This document shows positions 1-10,673 of a stretch of DNA of 64,000 bases, in pieces. The stretch comes from Okapia johnstoni. Taxonomy: Eukaryota; Chordata; Mammalia; Artiodactyla; Giraffidae. Each line of letters begins with the position of its first letter. The stretch's first letter is position 1. Under the pieces are notes generated by a model. That model saw nothing but the letters and a program-made list of their open reading frames with translations. It searched no databases and had not been told where the DNA came from. Made by a program: the position numbers and the translations under genes. Where the stretch lies: NCBI GenBank assembly GCA_024291935.2, contig CM044305.1, forward strand, positions 90,450,397 through 90,514,396, in the 5' to 3' direction.

Positions 1-93
1 TAGGGCATCTTCCTGACCCAGGGATCAAACCCACATCTGTTACATCTGCATTTGCAAGTGGGTTCTTTACCACTAGCGCCACCTGGGAAGCCC
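1..93 (-). mobile_element. tRNA-Glu-derived SINE fragment
   Basis: Contains the reverse complement of the tRNA-type box B region (CCCAGGGATCAAACCC) and ends in GCCACCTGGGAAGCCC, the 5' head of ruminant tRNA SINEs read backwards. It is cut by the window edge. Confidence 0.8.
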
Positions 94-279
94 ATAGAAA
101 CAAATAGTTCAGTTCAATTAATGAGACAGAGAACGGGAATTGGGAGGGTCTGTGTCTGGCCTTGTCATAGGTAAAGAAGGGGGCCAGCTCAGGTCTTACC
201 TACATCCTATGGGAATAGACATTCTTTACAATAAGCCATTTCCTGGAACACAAAAGGGTTGGGGGATTTCTTTCTCTTT

Positions 280-445
280 TTTCCAGCTTTATTGAAATGA
301 AATTGACATTAAACATTGTATAAGTTTATAAAGTGTACAACATTTTGATTTGGCGCACCTATATATTGCAAAATGATGACACCACAGCTTTAGCCAACTC
401 CTCTATCCTGTCACATAATTACCAATTCTTTTTTTTTTAAGATTT
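280..445 (-). mobile_element. Old mammalian L1 3' fragment
   Basis: Begins TTTTCCAGCTTTATTGA and continues through a run ending CACATAATTACC, a pattern typical of L1M 3' ends in reverse. It probably resumes after the insertion at 457-882. The subfamily is not resolvable by eye. Confidence 0.5.
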
Positions 446-456
446 ATTGATTTATT

Positions 457-882
457 CTTTACCAACTGACCCTGATGCTGGGAAGGATTGGGGGCAGGAG
501 GAGAAGGGGACAACAGAGGATGAGACGGCTGGATGGCATCACTGACTCGATGGACATGAGTTTGGGTAAACTCCAGGAGTTGGTGATGGACAGGGAGGCC
601 TGGCATGCTGCGATTCATGGGGTCACAAAGGGTCAGACACCACTGAACAACTGAAGTGAAGTGAAGTGAAGTCGCTCAGTTGTGTCTGACTCTTTGCAAC
701 CCCATGGACTGTAGCCTACCAGGCTCCTCCGTCCATGGGATTTTCCAGGCAAGAGTACTGGAGTGGGTTGCCATTTCCTTCTCCAAAGGATCTTCCCAAC
801 CCAGGGATCGAACCTGGGACTCCCGCATTGTAGTCAGATGCTTTACCATCTGAGCCACAAGGGAGTGAACTGAACTGAACTG
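457..882. mobile_element. BovB 3' fragment with a SINE in its tail, one TSD-flanked unit
   Basis: Bases 461-655 are the 3' end of BovB on the plus strand (GATGCTGGGAAGGATTGGGG through GGGGTCACAAAGGGTCAGAC). A minus-strand Bov-tA type SINE (about 658-866) follows inside the repeated TGAAG/TGAAC tail. The whole unit is flanked by an 11-bp direct repeat, ATTGATTTATT, at 446-456 and 883-893. Confidence 0.8.
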
Positions 883-893
883 ATTGATTTATT

Positions 894-1925
894 TGGCTGT
901 GGTGAGTCACTTCATATAAGAATGAGACAATCCACATGTTATGCCATTGTTACGGCCATTTCTTCACTTGAGATGCCCCTTTCTCCACATAATTGAATTC
1001 TGTGCAACTTTCAAGGCTCAGTTCAACTGCCATGTATGTCTTTAAATTTTTTCTAATCAGCCCAGACAATAGGAATCCAGCTTCTCTGGAATTCTTTCCC
1101 TCTCAAAGTCTAGTTGTTCTTTTTTGTGCTGTGGGTTTTATCAGTTACATGTTCATATATACATCCCAGACTCAAAGAATTATGAGTTGACTGAGTTGAT
1201 TGATTACAGTCAGGTCTAGATTGATATCACTGGGAATGAATGAAGAGGAAGAGACAGAGGATTGGTTGAATATGTGGTGGTTGAGGGAGAAGGTTGATGC
1301 TACTATTTCAAGGTTGGTAGCCTCACTGACAGAAATAAATCAAGTCCTCTCTTTTGAGGTAGATTATCCACCTTTTGTTGGCTAGTATAGAAGAAGTACT
1401 CAGTTAATCCTCAGTCCTTGCAATGAACACCCAGGACTGATCTCCTTTAGGATGGACTGGTTGAAATATGTAAATGAATCAGCAGGACTTGTATCCCAAT
1501 AATGTTTTATTTACAAAAATAGATATCAAGCCATGTTTAGCCCAGACTATGGTCCACTGAACTCTGGTTTATAGTCTTGCTTTATGACATTCCACCGTTC
1601 CTAAAATCTAACACAAAATCAGTGGCCATTTCATCTATCCATCTACTTATCTATCAACCCATCTATCCATCTATGTTGCATTTCAACGACAGGAAATTTT
1701 GTGATGTGCAAGGAAAATTGCAAGGAAGAGGCAAGGAAGTATGCTTTTCCACTGAGAATCTTGGTTGTGAATGTTATAAGTGCTATCCTTCCTTCCAGAA
1801 GCTTCAGGGGTTGGTGACCTCTAGATGTAGAATTAGAACAGGGAAATAGGAGTAGCTGTCAGATTCCATTCTTGGAAACCTGCTCGTTTTATGCAGTTAA
1901 GTTTTATGCTGCAAAAGCAATTTAA
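894..1925. other. Gene-free stretch with a CATC/TATC tetranucleotide tract
   Basis: No gene seen. An imperfect tetranucleotide run of CATC and TATC units lies at about 1636-1675. The short open frames have no recognisable products. Confidence 0.6.
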
Positions 1926-2160
1926 CAAATTTATGGGTACCGAGGGGGGAATGTGGTGGGGAGAGGGGTGGAATAAATAATGAACTTGGGATGAACATAC
2001 ACACACTACTACCTAGAAGATAAACCAACAGGGACCTACTGTATAGCACAGGGTACTATACTCAATATTCTGTAATAACCCATATGAGAAAAGAATCTAA
2101 AAAGGATGAACATCTATATACATATATATATAAGTGCATCACTCTGCTGTACATGTGAAG
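1925..2160 (+). mobile_element. L1 3' UTR fragment, old mammalian type
   Basis: Contains the characteristic phrases ACCTACTGTATAGCACAGGG and GTAATAACCCATATGAGAAA, and ends near a (TA)n tract and CTGCTGTACATGTGAAGCTAA. A 5'-truncated L1. Confidence 0.7.
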
Positions 2161-2162
2161 CT

Positions 2163-3242
2163 AAAGTGAAAGTGTTAGTCGCTCACAAGGAGGGCTAACG
2201 CCGATGGCCAGCAACTCCCTCTGCAAAGGGACAGAGGCTACTGGAGAAGCAGGAGGCCCGCAGTGTGGCTTTCTGTTGGGGGGCTGGGCATCAGGCCCGT
2301 GGAATCCAAACCTGGGAAAAGCACGTGATCAAAGGCATTCAGAGCACATGGGATCCAGGTGCGGACAGCAGCTAGTCATCTCCAGGGTGGGCCAGGCCAG
2401 AACTGGGAAGTCTCAGGGACCTTACACTCTGGTTCCATGGCTGGGTTTGTGAACCTCCTAGATTCTCTCACATCACAGCTCACAGTGCTAACCCCCGTCG
2501 ACAACTGGAAATAGCAAGAGAACCCCTTTCACTTGCTGTGTACCTCATGCACTCTCTACTGAGAAAGCTCAACTTGTGTTTACTGTAAAGGAGAAATGCC
2601 CTAAGGAATTCTGCCCGCTGTCACAGATCATGTACTGAAGGGTGAATCGGGCTGAGGCAGTGCGTTAACCGGCACAGCCCATGTCCTCAGTTGCTCAACT
2701 TCCCTATGTGCCCCTATGTACGTTGGAACTTTTTAGAGCAGCAGAATAATCCCATGTTTCTACCTAATAGATATGGTAATCCTTTTATGTGTTCACCATT
2801 CTCCCCAAATTAGATGACTCAGTCCCAAGTCATTGCATCCATCGTGGGATCTGTTAATTATCCCTCCAATTCAGTCAGGCAGTCATTGAATATTCTGTTG
2901 TACCTTTGAAAACTAAGTTGTAAAATTAACTTCCAATAACTTGTATATAAAATTAAAAATAAGAAGCAGGATAGAGAAAAAGAAAATGGTTGAGTATATA
3001 CAAACAGACACACTCATATAATAGACATAGAGAAAATATGCAAAGCTACTATAGACCTTGTTTCTGTAACTGGTCTCAAGATTTTTGCTTAATTACTGAT
3101 TACAATTTTACTTCATCCTTGGTTAAAATCTCAGATGCTTTGGGTTCTTCACCTGGTGGTGTTACTAAAACCACCCCCCCCGGGGTCTGTGTCCTGAATC
3201 GTTCTACTCTTTGTTGTTATGTTTTCCATTACCTTCTACTAT
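2163..3242. other. Gene-free stretch
   Basis: A scrap of Bov SINE (GTGAAAGTGTTAGTCGCTCA) sits at about 2166-2186. The rest is unique sequence with a short C/G run near 3173-3185. No coding or RNA gene recognised. Confidence 0.5.
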
Positions 3243-3980
3243 TGTGCGGTGGCAAGAGTAAGGGTCCCCCAAAGATGTCCACATTCTAATGCTTAGAACC
3301 TGTGACAATACTGTTAGGAGACAAATGGGAATTAAGGATGCTAATTGGCTGATCTTCAGATAGGGAGATTATCTTGAATTATCTCGGCTTAGTCTCACCA
3401 TGGTTCTTAAAAGTGGAAAATGAAGGCAGGCGAACCAGAGATGGCAGTGTGAGGACTCAGTGCTGCATTGTGGGCTGTGAAGGTGGAGGAATGAAGCCAT
3501 GAGCCAAGAAATGTGGGTAGCCTCCAGAAGCAGGGAAAGAAGACTGTCCCCCTTAGAGGATCTGGAAGGAGTGTAGACCTGCTAACATCTTGATTTTAGC
3601 CCAGTGATGCCCCTCTTGGACTCCTGACTGCCAGAATTCTAAGATAATAAATTTGTGTTGCTTTAAGCCGTTTAATTTTGTAGTAATTTAAATTTTTTTT
3701 AAATTTTATTTTTAGCTGTGCTGGGTCTTCGTTGCTACATTTTTCTCTAGTTGTAGGGAGCAGGAGCTACTCTTCTCTTATTGTGGAACACGGGTTCTAG
3801 AACACAGGCTCAATGATTGTGGCACACAGGCTTAGTTGCTCCACAGCACGTGGGATCTTCCTGGACCAGGGATCGAACTCATGTCCCTTGCTTTGGCAGG
3901 CAGATTCCTTACCACTGCACTACCAGGGAGGCCCTCTGGTTAATTTTTTAAAGAGGCAGTAGAAAACTAATACAGAGTGT
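3243..3980 (+). mobile_element. Old mammalian L1 3' end, interrupted by a CHR SINE
   Basis: Carries the widespread block with CCCAAAGATGTCCACATTCTAATG, GGGAGATTATCTTGAATTATC, ATTTTAGCCCAGTGATGCCC and AAGATAATAAATTTGTGTTG. Its last piece, GTAGAAAACTAATACAGAG, appears after the SINE at 3690-3935. Confidence 0.7.
3690..3935 (-). mobile_element. CHR-type tRNA-Glu SINE
   Basis: T-rich tail on the left, then the GCTGTGCTGGGTCTTCGTTG body, and the tRNA-like head in reverse on the right (GACCAGGGATCGAACTC, CTACCAGGGAGGCCC). It splits the L1 remnant around it. Confidence 0.8.
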
Positions 3981-3984
3981 CAAA

Positions 3985-5890
3985 GTTTTTCTATCCACAG
4001 ATTATCCAGAAATCTGACCTGTAAAATAGAGAACCAATTAAAATCCATAATAAGTAGTCACTGAGTCACTTAAGAATTTTCAATTTTTATTTTAAGTAAC
4101 AATGTAACAGGTAAACAGTATACAGCCACTCATTGCGCACCAATTATTTCTTCTCACAGAACAGTGATGGATTCCACCCAAACTATCCGTCCCAGAGGAC
4201 AGAGCCTTCCTCTCATGGATACCAGAACCTTCTTCACCTTTCGATTTGTCCTGCATTTGGAAGTGCAACAAGCTGAAGAGCAGCATACGCAGAATGTACA
4301 ATACTCTATACTCCACACCAAAAAATTTTAATCTCTTACAACTACTAGCATCTTCATTCTCCTTTCAAAAGAAAATAACTTTCCCTCACTCTTTCCAAAA
4401 CTCTTGCTTTGATGCCAACGAAACTAGGTTAAGCTTTAACTATTTTACTAGAAGCAAAAAATCTGAAATTGGGAAAACAGAGTGTCACTCTCTTCCTCTA
4501 AATCTAATTCCAAACTCAACCTTCAACTGCTCCAGCTGCTGAGGTGCTACACAAGTTGAACAAATCTCTCATTATTGTGTCTTCAACACCTTCCACAGAG
4601 ATAATTGACTCAACCTAGGAAACATCCCCCTGCCAACCTCAGCAATCTATAGCTTCCATTCAGACCTCTTTTTAGACAAACTGTGTTCTGAACAAACTTA
4701 TTTTCCCAAACTTTAGAATCTGGTTTTTCTCTCAGAGGGCAGTTTTAAACTTTCTCACACCAATGAATTCTCATTCACCTCTTTTAAGGCCCTCCAGGAT
4801 GAACAGCATCAACATGCTCTTGGATTAATATAGCCATACTAGAACCATACCCCATCCACAAGGGGGACTCACCCATGTTGGAAAAGGTGGGACTGAAAGT
4901 TCAATCCTTTTATATGATGTGAGAAAGTCTCTTAGTACAAATCACTTGTTAATAGCAAAGGTACAAGGCATTACACATTCACTGCCTCAAAGACAGCAAA
5001 AGGCTAAGTTACACAGATGGCGCGAGCTTAATATCAGAATTACTAAATACCTGAATTACATGGCACTTCAACAGAATATGACCACCTCAGGATCCATGAA
5101 GCTTTTACCCAGAAGCAGATCATATCCAGGCACAGGTTTTTTGACACTGTTATCAAATCAGTAACAAGACTTTGAAATCCTACAAGTACACTTTAAAGCA
5201 TGTATGGTTTCCTCATTGAAGGAATCGGGCCACCATACTATAAGGTTTAAGTAAGTTAAAGAAATCTGGAATTAGTCTTATAAAGTTGAGTGAAGCTTGG
5301 TCAAGACTTCAGGTCAAGTTTTGGTCATCAATGTTCCTTTTAGGCAGTACAAGTGTCCCTCTGAAGAAAGTGGCATGGTGGTCCAAGACAACCAAGAACA
5401 CTTTGCCAGCAGACAAACAGGAAAACGTGTTCAATTTCTTGAGGGCAAATCAACTTCTCCATTCTCAGGGTTTAAGCTTGATGGTATACAGCCCTTTGGG
5501 CATGAAGGAAAAGTGAAGCAAACAATTTGTAGACTTGATATGGTGTTCAGTCTCATCTATGTACACCCAAGAGGATTCATAAACTACAGGCTTCATTTAG
5601 TATTTATTGCCAGGACCCTAGCAACTATTGTTTTATTGCCAGGACTTCAGCAACTGGTTTTTTCATTTGTTTTGCTAAGACTTCAGAAACTGCTTTTTCC
5701 CATCAAACTGCTGAATCTGATCAGCAGAAGAGTAATTTTGTGTCTTTTGATGTTAATATTAATACACTTACAAAGGAAAGGTATGAATGAATATAAGAAA
5801 AAATGTGATCAAACTCCTTTACAAAATATAAACAATTCAAATATACAACAGGAAAATACACCAAGATACTCTATCAGGGTTAGAACAAAG
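3985..5890. other. Sequence 3' of USP26, no gene recognised
   Basis: Mostly unique AT-rich DNA. The open frame of 215 codons at 5297-5944 on the plus strand overlaps the USP26 end, resembles no family I recognise and has no coding signature. The missing USP26 C-terminal codons (WF.YDD to the end) were not found here on the minus strand. Confidence 0.5.
5605..5698. repeat. Three imperfect tandem copies of a 30-35 bp unit
   Basis: Units near 5605-5633, 5634-5667 and 5668-5698 share the pattern TATTGCCAGGACTTCAGCAACTG followed by a T-rich stretch, with growing divergence. They lie 200-300 bp past the USP26 stop in non-coding sequence. Confidence 0.6.
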
Positions 5891-5891
5891 A

Positions 5892-5897
5892 TTTATT
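5892..5897 (-). terminator. Polyadenylation signal AATAAA next to the USP26 stop
   Basis: On the minus strand the stop TGA (5901-5899) is followed after one base by AATAAA. GT-rich sequence follows over the next 60 bases, as expected of a cleavage region. If used, the 3' UTR would be only about 20-30 nt. The hexamer is seen directly; its use is inferred. Confidence 0.5.
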
Positions 5898-5898
5898 T

Positions 5899-8430
5899 TC
5901 AAGTAAGTGTTTCTCTTGAACTTTGGTCCCTCACAAAGTCATAGGCATCAGTGATATAATGGCCTGAATTTAGGCTCTTCCCAAGATGGCTGAGAACACC
6001 AATGAGCTGATAGGCCTGACGATCTTCCATCTCAGCTTCTCCTTTTGGTTTCTTGGATGAAGCTTCTGTCCTCCCTGTACCTAAAGAGTCCCTGTTTTCA
6101 GACTTTTTCTTGTGACCTGATGCACCCGGGGAATCCACCTTGGTTCCCTGGACGCCTGATTCAATTGGTCTTTTGAGTTTCTCTGTGCACTCTTTCTTTC
6201 GAGTCTTTGGCTTTGGAAAGCTTTGAAGCAGTGCCAGCCAAAGGGCTTGTTCATAGATTTTCATCTTTTCTTTATCTGCGGTCTGTTCAGCCACTGGGGA
6301 AAATTCTTCTGAAATGTTGGCTTTTTCATCTTTATCTTCGGTGGTCTTAGCCACAACCTCAAAATCTAGAAATGTATTGATTCTCTTATCATCCTCTAGT
6401 TTTGGATTTTCAGGCACTTTCTGACATATATCTGGGTCTCTGATGGTTATATCTCTCAGAGAAAATGAGCCGTCTTCCATATTCATCACTAAGGTCACTG
6501 CTAACAGCTCTCTTGAAACGATTATTCCATCTTCTGAGTCTGCCAACGCAGACTCTAGTATCTTTAGTACAGAGCATTTTCCGGGGTCTTTTTGTTTCTT
6601 TTTTTCTGTTGAACCTTTATGATGAACATGATGTTTTTGTGGTTCGGACTCGTCGTCTGATATAATGTCTAAAGGCAAAGAACTCATGAATTTCGAGGCC
6701 ATCTTTTCTGAAGGTTTCAACTTACTGACAGCTTCACAATTTATGTTTCGAAAGATTTTGAAAATTTTGAGATTTGTAAGATGTGCTTTCTTGTTTAAAG
6801 GAAATGGTGGTCTGGTATTTTCATCGCAATGGGGAGATATCTTTAAATTTTTGGAAATACTGACCTCTTGGTCATTCTTCTTTAAGGACCGAAACTCAAA
6901 AAAGCTATAGCGCTTGAGATGAACAATAAGGACCCTAGGTAGCCTACTGAATTGACACTTTATAAGAGATTTCCCGTGTTTACACTGCTCACATATATAG
7001 TCAAGATTTTCTGTTCCAAAGAAAAGATCTAAACTAGATTGAACAGAAAAGGGAAGTGCTTGCCGTCCTTGGGGAAGATTGATGGAGAGGTAATTACTCA
7101 CCTCTGTCTTACGAACAACGTGCCCACAGGCTTTACAAGTAATAGAGTATAGCAACTCAAACTCGAAATTAGTGATGACAGGACAAAAGAGTGCTTGCTT
7201 GGCTTCACTGCCAACAATAAACGGTTGAGGTAAATTTTCTTTCTCAGGTTCAATTTTAGTCTTCCCAATTCTGTTTAATTTTTCCATGTTTTCTTTCATC
7301 TGACTTAAATAATGACCTAAAAACTCATGGGCATCATTCTGCTTGTTGTCAGCGAATATCTCTGCAACTGCTGAAATTTTTTTTTTAATATTCTCAAGTA
7401 ACCTCTTCTTGATATTTATGTTATAAATATCCTGCAAAACAAACATCTGTGCCAAGCTCAAGCTAAGTGGATCAGCGGGAATTTTACACCATGGGAAACA
7501 CCGATTGAGTACATCATCAGCAAATGATGGAATCAAACATAAAGACTGTAGAACTGCATTCATGTAACAGGTGTTTCCCAAATTGGGGAGGCCTTGCCAT
7601 AGTTTCTCCGGGTAGTAGTCAAAAGTCAGCTTGAGTCTCTCCCAAAACAGGTCATTCTTATCATACTTTGTTTTTGACAGAAATGTGAAATATATATTCT
7701 CAGATAGTTTTTGGAAAAGATCAGTGCCATGTAGGTAAGGAGTGATCTGAAATAAAAATTCTAAATCTAATTTCTTCTGTTTTAACCCTTTTAACTTCAA
7801 TTCTTTCTTCTCACTGTGGGTTACATATCTCAATGGATGGGACTTGGATTGCCTCTTTCTCACAGAGCTACTCTCTTTTTGGAAATCCGATGAGGGCTTC
7901 TTCCTCCTCTTCCCATATTCATCTTCTAATAACTGTTCATAGGTAGATGTTAATTCTGATGCAGATGAAGGTGTCCTGCTTTTTTCTTCTTTCTCAAAAG
8001 ATTGACTGTCTGACTTCTTACCCACTTTTTGAAATGAAATTTCATCAACTGTCTTCTGTACTGTTGTGCTGGCAAAGACACTGCTATCCACATCAGGTCT
8101 TATGGGTGGTGAAAGATGTTTTTGACGGACTCTATCCAGGAATCCCTTCAATTTTTTGACATCTGTAGAGGATATTTTTTCCATAAAAAAGAAGCTATTA
8201 TTTTGGAAAGTTAAATGCAGGTGATTCGTTTTTTCTCCACAGGATCTAACGACCGTGCTTTTAATATTATCATTTAGTTGAAAACTTGTGGTTTCTCCAC
8301 TAGTGAAATACACCACCAATCTAGTTTTCTTCTTTTTTTCCGCTGCTTCAACGACTGCTTCCTTTGACTTAGACATCCCATTCTTCCTGTTCCATATTTT
8401 GACAAAACCATGTGCTATTACAGGACCCAT
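5899..8430 (-). CDS. USP26: USP26-type ubiquitin-specific protease, C-terminally truncated
   Basis: A single open exon of 843 codons. The ATG at 8430 has a strong Kozak context (A at -3, G at +4), and the protein from there (MGPVIAHGFVKIW) lines up with the start of human USP26; the frame runs upstream to a GTG at 8454 but has no earlier ATG. Visible parts: an N-terminal PH-like domain (about 1-105); a Lys/Arg-rich linker with a possible nuclear signal (GKRRKKP, about 173-179); the Cys box GLPNLGNTCYMNAVLQSL with catalytic Cys288; the QNDAHEF motif (364-370); zinc-ribbon cysteines 432/435 and 480/483; a long charged insert (about 540-800); and the His box SHLGKSLNSGHY with His824. USP26 removes ubiquitin from substrates in testis germ cells, and androgen receptor is a reported substrate. 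Residues such as SSTD, PPIRP and SSVF.STT favour USP26 over its paralogue USP29. After DAYDF the sequence departs from the family and stops at residue 843, against 913 in human. The lost segment includes the terminal WF.YDD strand, so activity is doubtful. Identity is secure; functional status is not. Confidence 0.9.
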   Translation of the reverse strand: MGPVIAHGFVKIWNRKNGMSKSKEAVVEAAEKKKKTRLVVYFTSGETTSFQLNDNIKSTVVRSCGEKTNHLHLTFQNNSFFFMEKISSTDVKKLKGFLDRVRQKHLSPPIRPDVDSSVFASTTVQKTVDEISFQKVGKKSDSQSFEKEEKSRTPSSASELTSTYEQLLEDEYGKRRKKPSSDFQKESSSVRKRQSKSHPLRYVTHSEKKELKLKGLKQKKLDLEFLFQITPYLHGTDLFQKLSENIYFTFLSKTKYDKNDLFWERLKLTFDYYPEKLWQGLPNLGNTCYMNAVLQSLCLIPSFADDVLNRCFPWCKIPADPLSLSLAQMFVLQDIYNINIKKRLLENIKKKISAVAEIFADNKQNDAHEFLGHYLSQMKENMEKLNRIGKTKIEPEKENLPQPFIVGSEAKQALFCPVITNFEFELLYSITCKACGHVVRKTEVSNYLSINLPQGRQALPFSVQSSLDLFFGTENLDYICEQCKHGKSLIKCQFSRLPRVLIVHLKRYSFFEFRSLKKNDQEVSISKNLKISPHCDENTRPPFPLNKKAHLTNLKIFKIFRNINCEAVSKLKPSEKMASKFMSSLPLDIISDDESEPQKHHVHHKGSTEKKKQKDPGKCSVLKILESALADSEDGIIVSRELLAVTLVMNMEDGSFSLRDITIRDPDICQKVPENPKLEDDKRINTFLDFEVVAKTTEDKDEKANISEEFSPVAEQTADKEKMKIYEQALWLALLQSFPKPKTRKKECTEKLKRPIESGVQGTKVDSPGASGHKKKSENRDSLGTGRTEASSKKPKGEAEMEDRQAYQLIGVLSHLGKSLNSGHYITDAYDFVRDQSSRETLT

Positions 8431-8507
8431 GTTTTCTTTACAAATAAAATACACCTATCTTGAATTACTAACAATCTTAAAGTTCCAATATGTTGGCAAG
8501 TTCACCT

Positions 8508-8530
8508 CTGGAGATAACACCAAAGAAATA
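8508..8530 (-). promoter_or_regulatory. Candidate 3' splice site upstream of the USP26 start codon
   Basis: Read on the minus strand, a pyrimidine-rich run ends in TTATCTCCAG at 8508, 77 bases before the ATG at 8430. It could join an upstream non-coding exon to the coding exon. It is a motif match only. Confidence 0.25.
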
Positions 8531-9206
8531 GTTCTTTAGTTCTCTATATAGAATGATCCTGTTTCAAGTGTTAGTTTTATCCTAGAGCCTCTTCGGGCTC
8601 TGTATAATCCAGCTCTTTAGTAATAAAATCAGTATGCTTCAAGAGCTATCCACAGTTGCTTGAGGGCAGAGTCTTGATTCCCAAAGCAAGGCCTCTATGG
8701 AAAGAAAGTCAAGAAAAATTATTTAAGCTATCAGAGAAATGCTTGGATAGAATTCAAACCTTACTCTCTCACACTAAATCTCTTTTCCACTGCAATACTA
8801 GATTCTATCCTGATTAATTACCACACTTCAACTGAAATCATTAAACACTTGGAAGACTTTCAGTACATAGCTGAAGGACACAATGAACAGTGTCTCAAGT
8901 GTATGTGTATGATATGCTAATCCCCCTGTCACAGAATGACCCCACAGGCCAACCACAATAAGTGAATAAGAAAGTGGGAGGCCCTATGCAGCCCTCAACC
9001 TAACAACAGATGGACAGTTGAACCTACTTCCTTCCAAATCCTGTTATGTTCCTTTCTTTCATGTAGCACCAGACATTCTACCCCATGTAGGGTGGGGGCC
9101 TAACCACCACTGCTTAAAGCAGGTATCAAAGAATTGGCTAACTCCACCTCTGGCCACAGGGTCCATATAACCTTAGCTAGCTCCCTGCACTCAAAACCAG
9201 CCGGGA
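8531..9206. other. Sequence 5' of USP26, no gene recognised
   Basis: Unique AT-rich sequence upstream of the gene on its strand. No TATA box in a convincing position and no CpG island were seen, which leaves the USP26 promoter unassigned. Confidence 0.4.
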
Positions 9207-9210
9207 AGGA

Positions 9211-9486
9211 TTGCTGCTGCTGCTGCTACTGCTAAGTTGCTTCAGTGGTGTCCAACTCTGTGCGACCCCATAGACAGCAGCCCACCAGGCTCCGCCGTCC
9301 CTGGGATTCTCCAGGCAAGAATACTGGAATGGGTTGCCATTTCCTTCTCCAGTGTGTGAACAGGAAAAGTGAAAGTGAAGTTGCTCAGTCATGTCCAACT
9401 CTTGGTGACCCCATGGACTGCAGCCTACCAGGCTCCTCCGTCCATGGGATTTTCCAGGCAACAGTACTGGAGTGGGGTGCCATTGC
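9211..9486 (-). mobile_element. Bov-A2 type SINE (two Bov-A units)
   Basis: Starts with the (GCT)n tail on the left and contains two successive units, each with a variant of GTCCAACTCTGTGCGACCCCA and CCAGGCAAGAATACTGG. Both are in reverse orientation. Confidence 0.85.
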
Positions 9487-9489
9487 ATG

Positions 9490-10408
9490 TACTTAAATCA
9501 CTCAAAATTTTAAATTTCTGAATAACCCTGTAGTGAACCGATCTGAATTAATGAATAGCTCAGCACTTAGCACTACAAATGTTTTTATCAGAAAGCATAT
9601 ATCCAAGAATTGATTGGAAATTATGTTTTCTCCCTACATAGTTAAATATAATTCCTGAATCTTGTCTATGTTATTAACTTGCTCAACAAACTCTATCTTT
9701 ATGAATAATACTAAATGAAACTTCTACTTGATTTCTATCCAAATTACCAAAAACTCAAAACTGGTGAAGCATACATTAATGAGATTTTTGTTTTATCAAG
9801 TATTTTATCTATCAACCTATGTTTAGTAAAGTAGGGATTGCACTCATTCACATAAAAAAAGTGCATACGAATCCAACTGAGAATGATTATGTTTATCATG
9901 GTGGAAATGGGGCCATAAAAACTTTGAAACACAACTGCAAATTCAAGTGTTTGTATTATTTATAGCTCACTGTCCTACTATTGGTACTAAGTAAGAGTTT
10001 AAACTATTCCTCTCCACAGAAAGTCTTAATTGCTCCTATTTCAACCACTTGAGAGAAACTACAACCTCAGAACCACTTCTAGTTTGCATTTAAAAATGCT
10101 GTGATCCCAGTTGATCTGTATTTATCAAAAATGGTTATCCATTCTTTCAAATGATAGCCAAGATAATCTAGACTCTCATGGCATTTCCACTCTCTGCTTT
10201 CAGAGATGTGTTTCCAAAACAATGGCTCTACTTGTCATACCTTCTTCCCAGTTCAACTTGCTTCCATTTCATTCCCAAATAAAGGAGGCTTCTTTGAGCC
10301 CACAGAGTACTGGAAATGAAGATTAAGGACTGTGTTGCTGATACACAGTTTAATGGTCACTGCTCACTTCCTAGCACGTCTTTAGCTTAAATCTCCTTTC
10401 TTGATTCT
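9490..10408. other. Gene-free stretch
   Basis: Unique AT-rich DNA with no open frame that looks coding and no recognisable repeat. Confidence 0.5.
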
Positions 10409-10417
10409 GCCTCATCA

Positions 10418-10664
10418 GTTCAGTTCAGTCGTTCAGTCGTGTCCGCCTCTTTGTGACCCCATGAATCACAGCACGCCAGGCCTCCCTGTCCATCACCAAC
10501 TCCCGGAGTTTACACAAACTCATCTCCATTGAGTCGGTGATGCCATCCAGCCATCTCATCCTCTGTCGTCCCCTTCTCCTCCTGCCCCCAATCCTTCCCA
10601 GCATCAAGGTCTTTTCCAATGAGTCAACTCTTCACATGAGGTGGCCAAAGTATTGGGAGTTTCA
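10418..10664 (-). mobile_element. BovB LINE 3' end
   Basis: Reverse complement of the BovB 3' end: left end GTTCAGTTCAGTCGTTCAGTCG, then CCAGGCCTCCCTGTCCATC and CAGCATCAAGGTCTTTTCC. Flanked by a 9-bp TSD, GCCTCATCA, at 10409-10417 and 10665-10673. Confidence 0.9.
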
Positions 10665-10673
10665 GCCTCATCA

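Noticed and set aside
4092..4316. Minus-strand frame with RVL and QMQD that faintly recalls the missing USP26 tail
   Set aside because: Spacing differs from human USP26 and the following residues do not match; judged coincidence.
5297..5944. 215-codon plus-strand open frame
   Set aside because: Matches no known family and overlaps the 3' end of USP26; probably chance.
5899..8430. USP29 instead of USP26
   Set aside because: USP29 is close, but the N-terminal blocks (SSTD, PPIRP, SSVF.STT) and the region around the Cys box follow USP26.
8431..8454. Upstream extension of USP26 to a GTG at 8454
   Set aside because: GTG is not a normal eukaryotic start, the ATG at 8430 has a strong Kozak context, and the human protein starts at the equivalent place.
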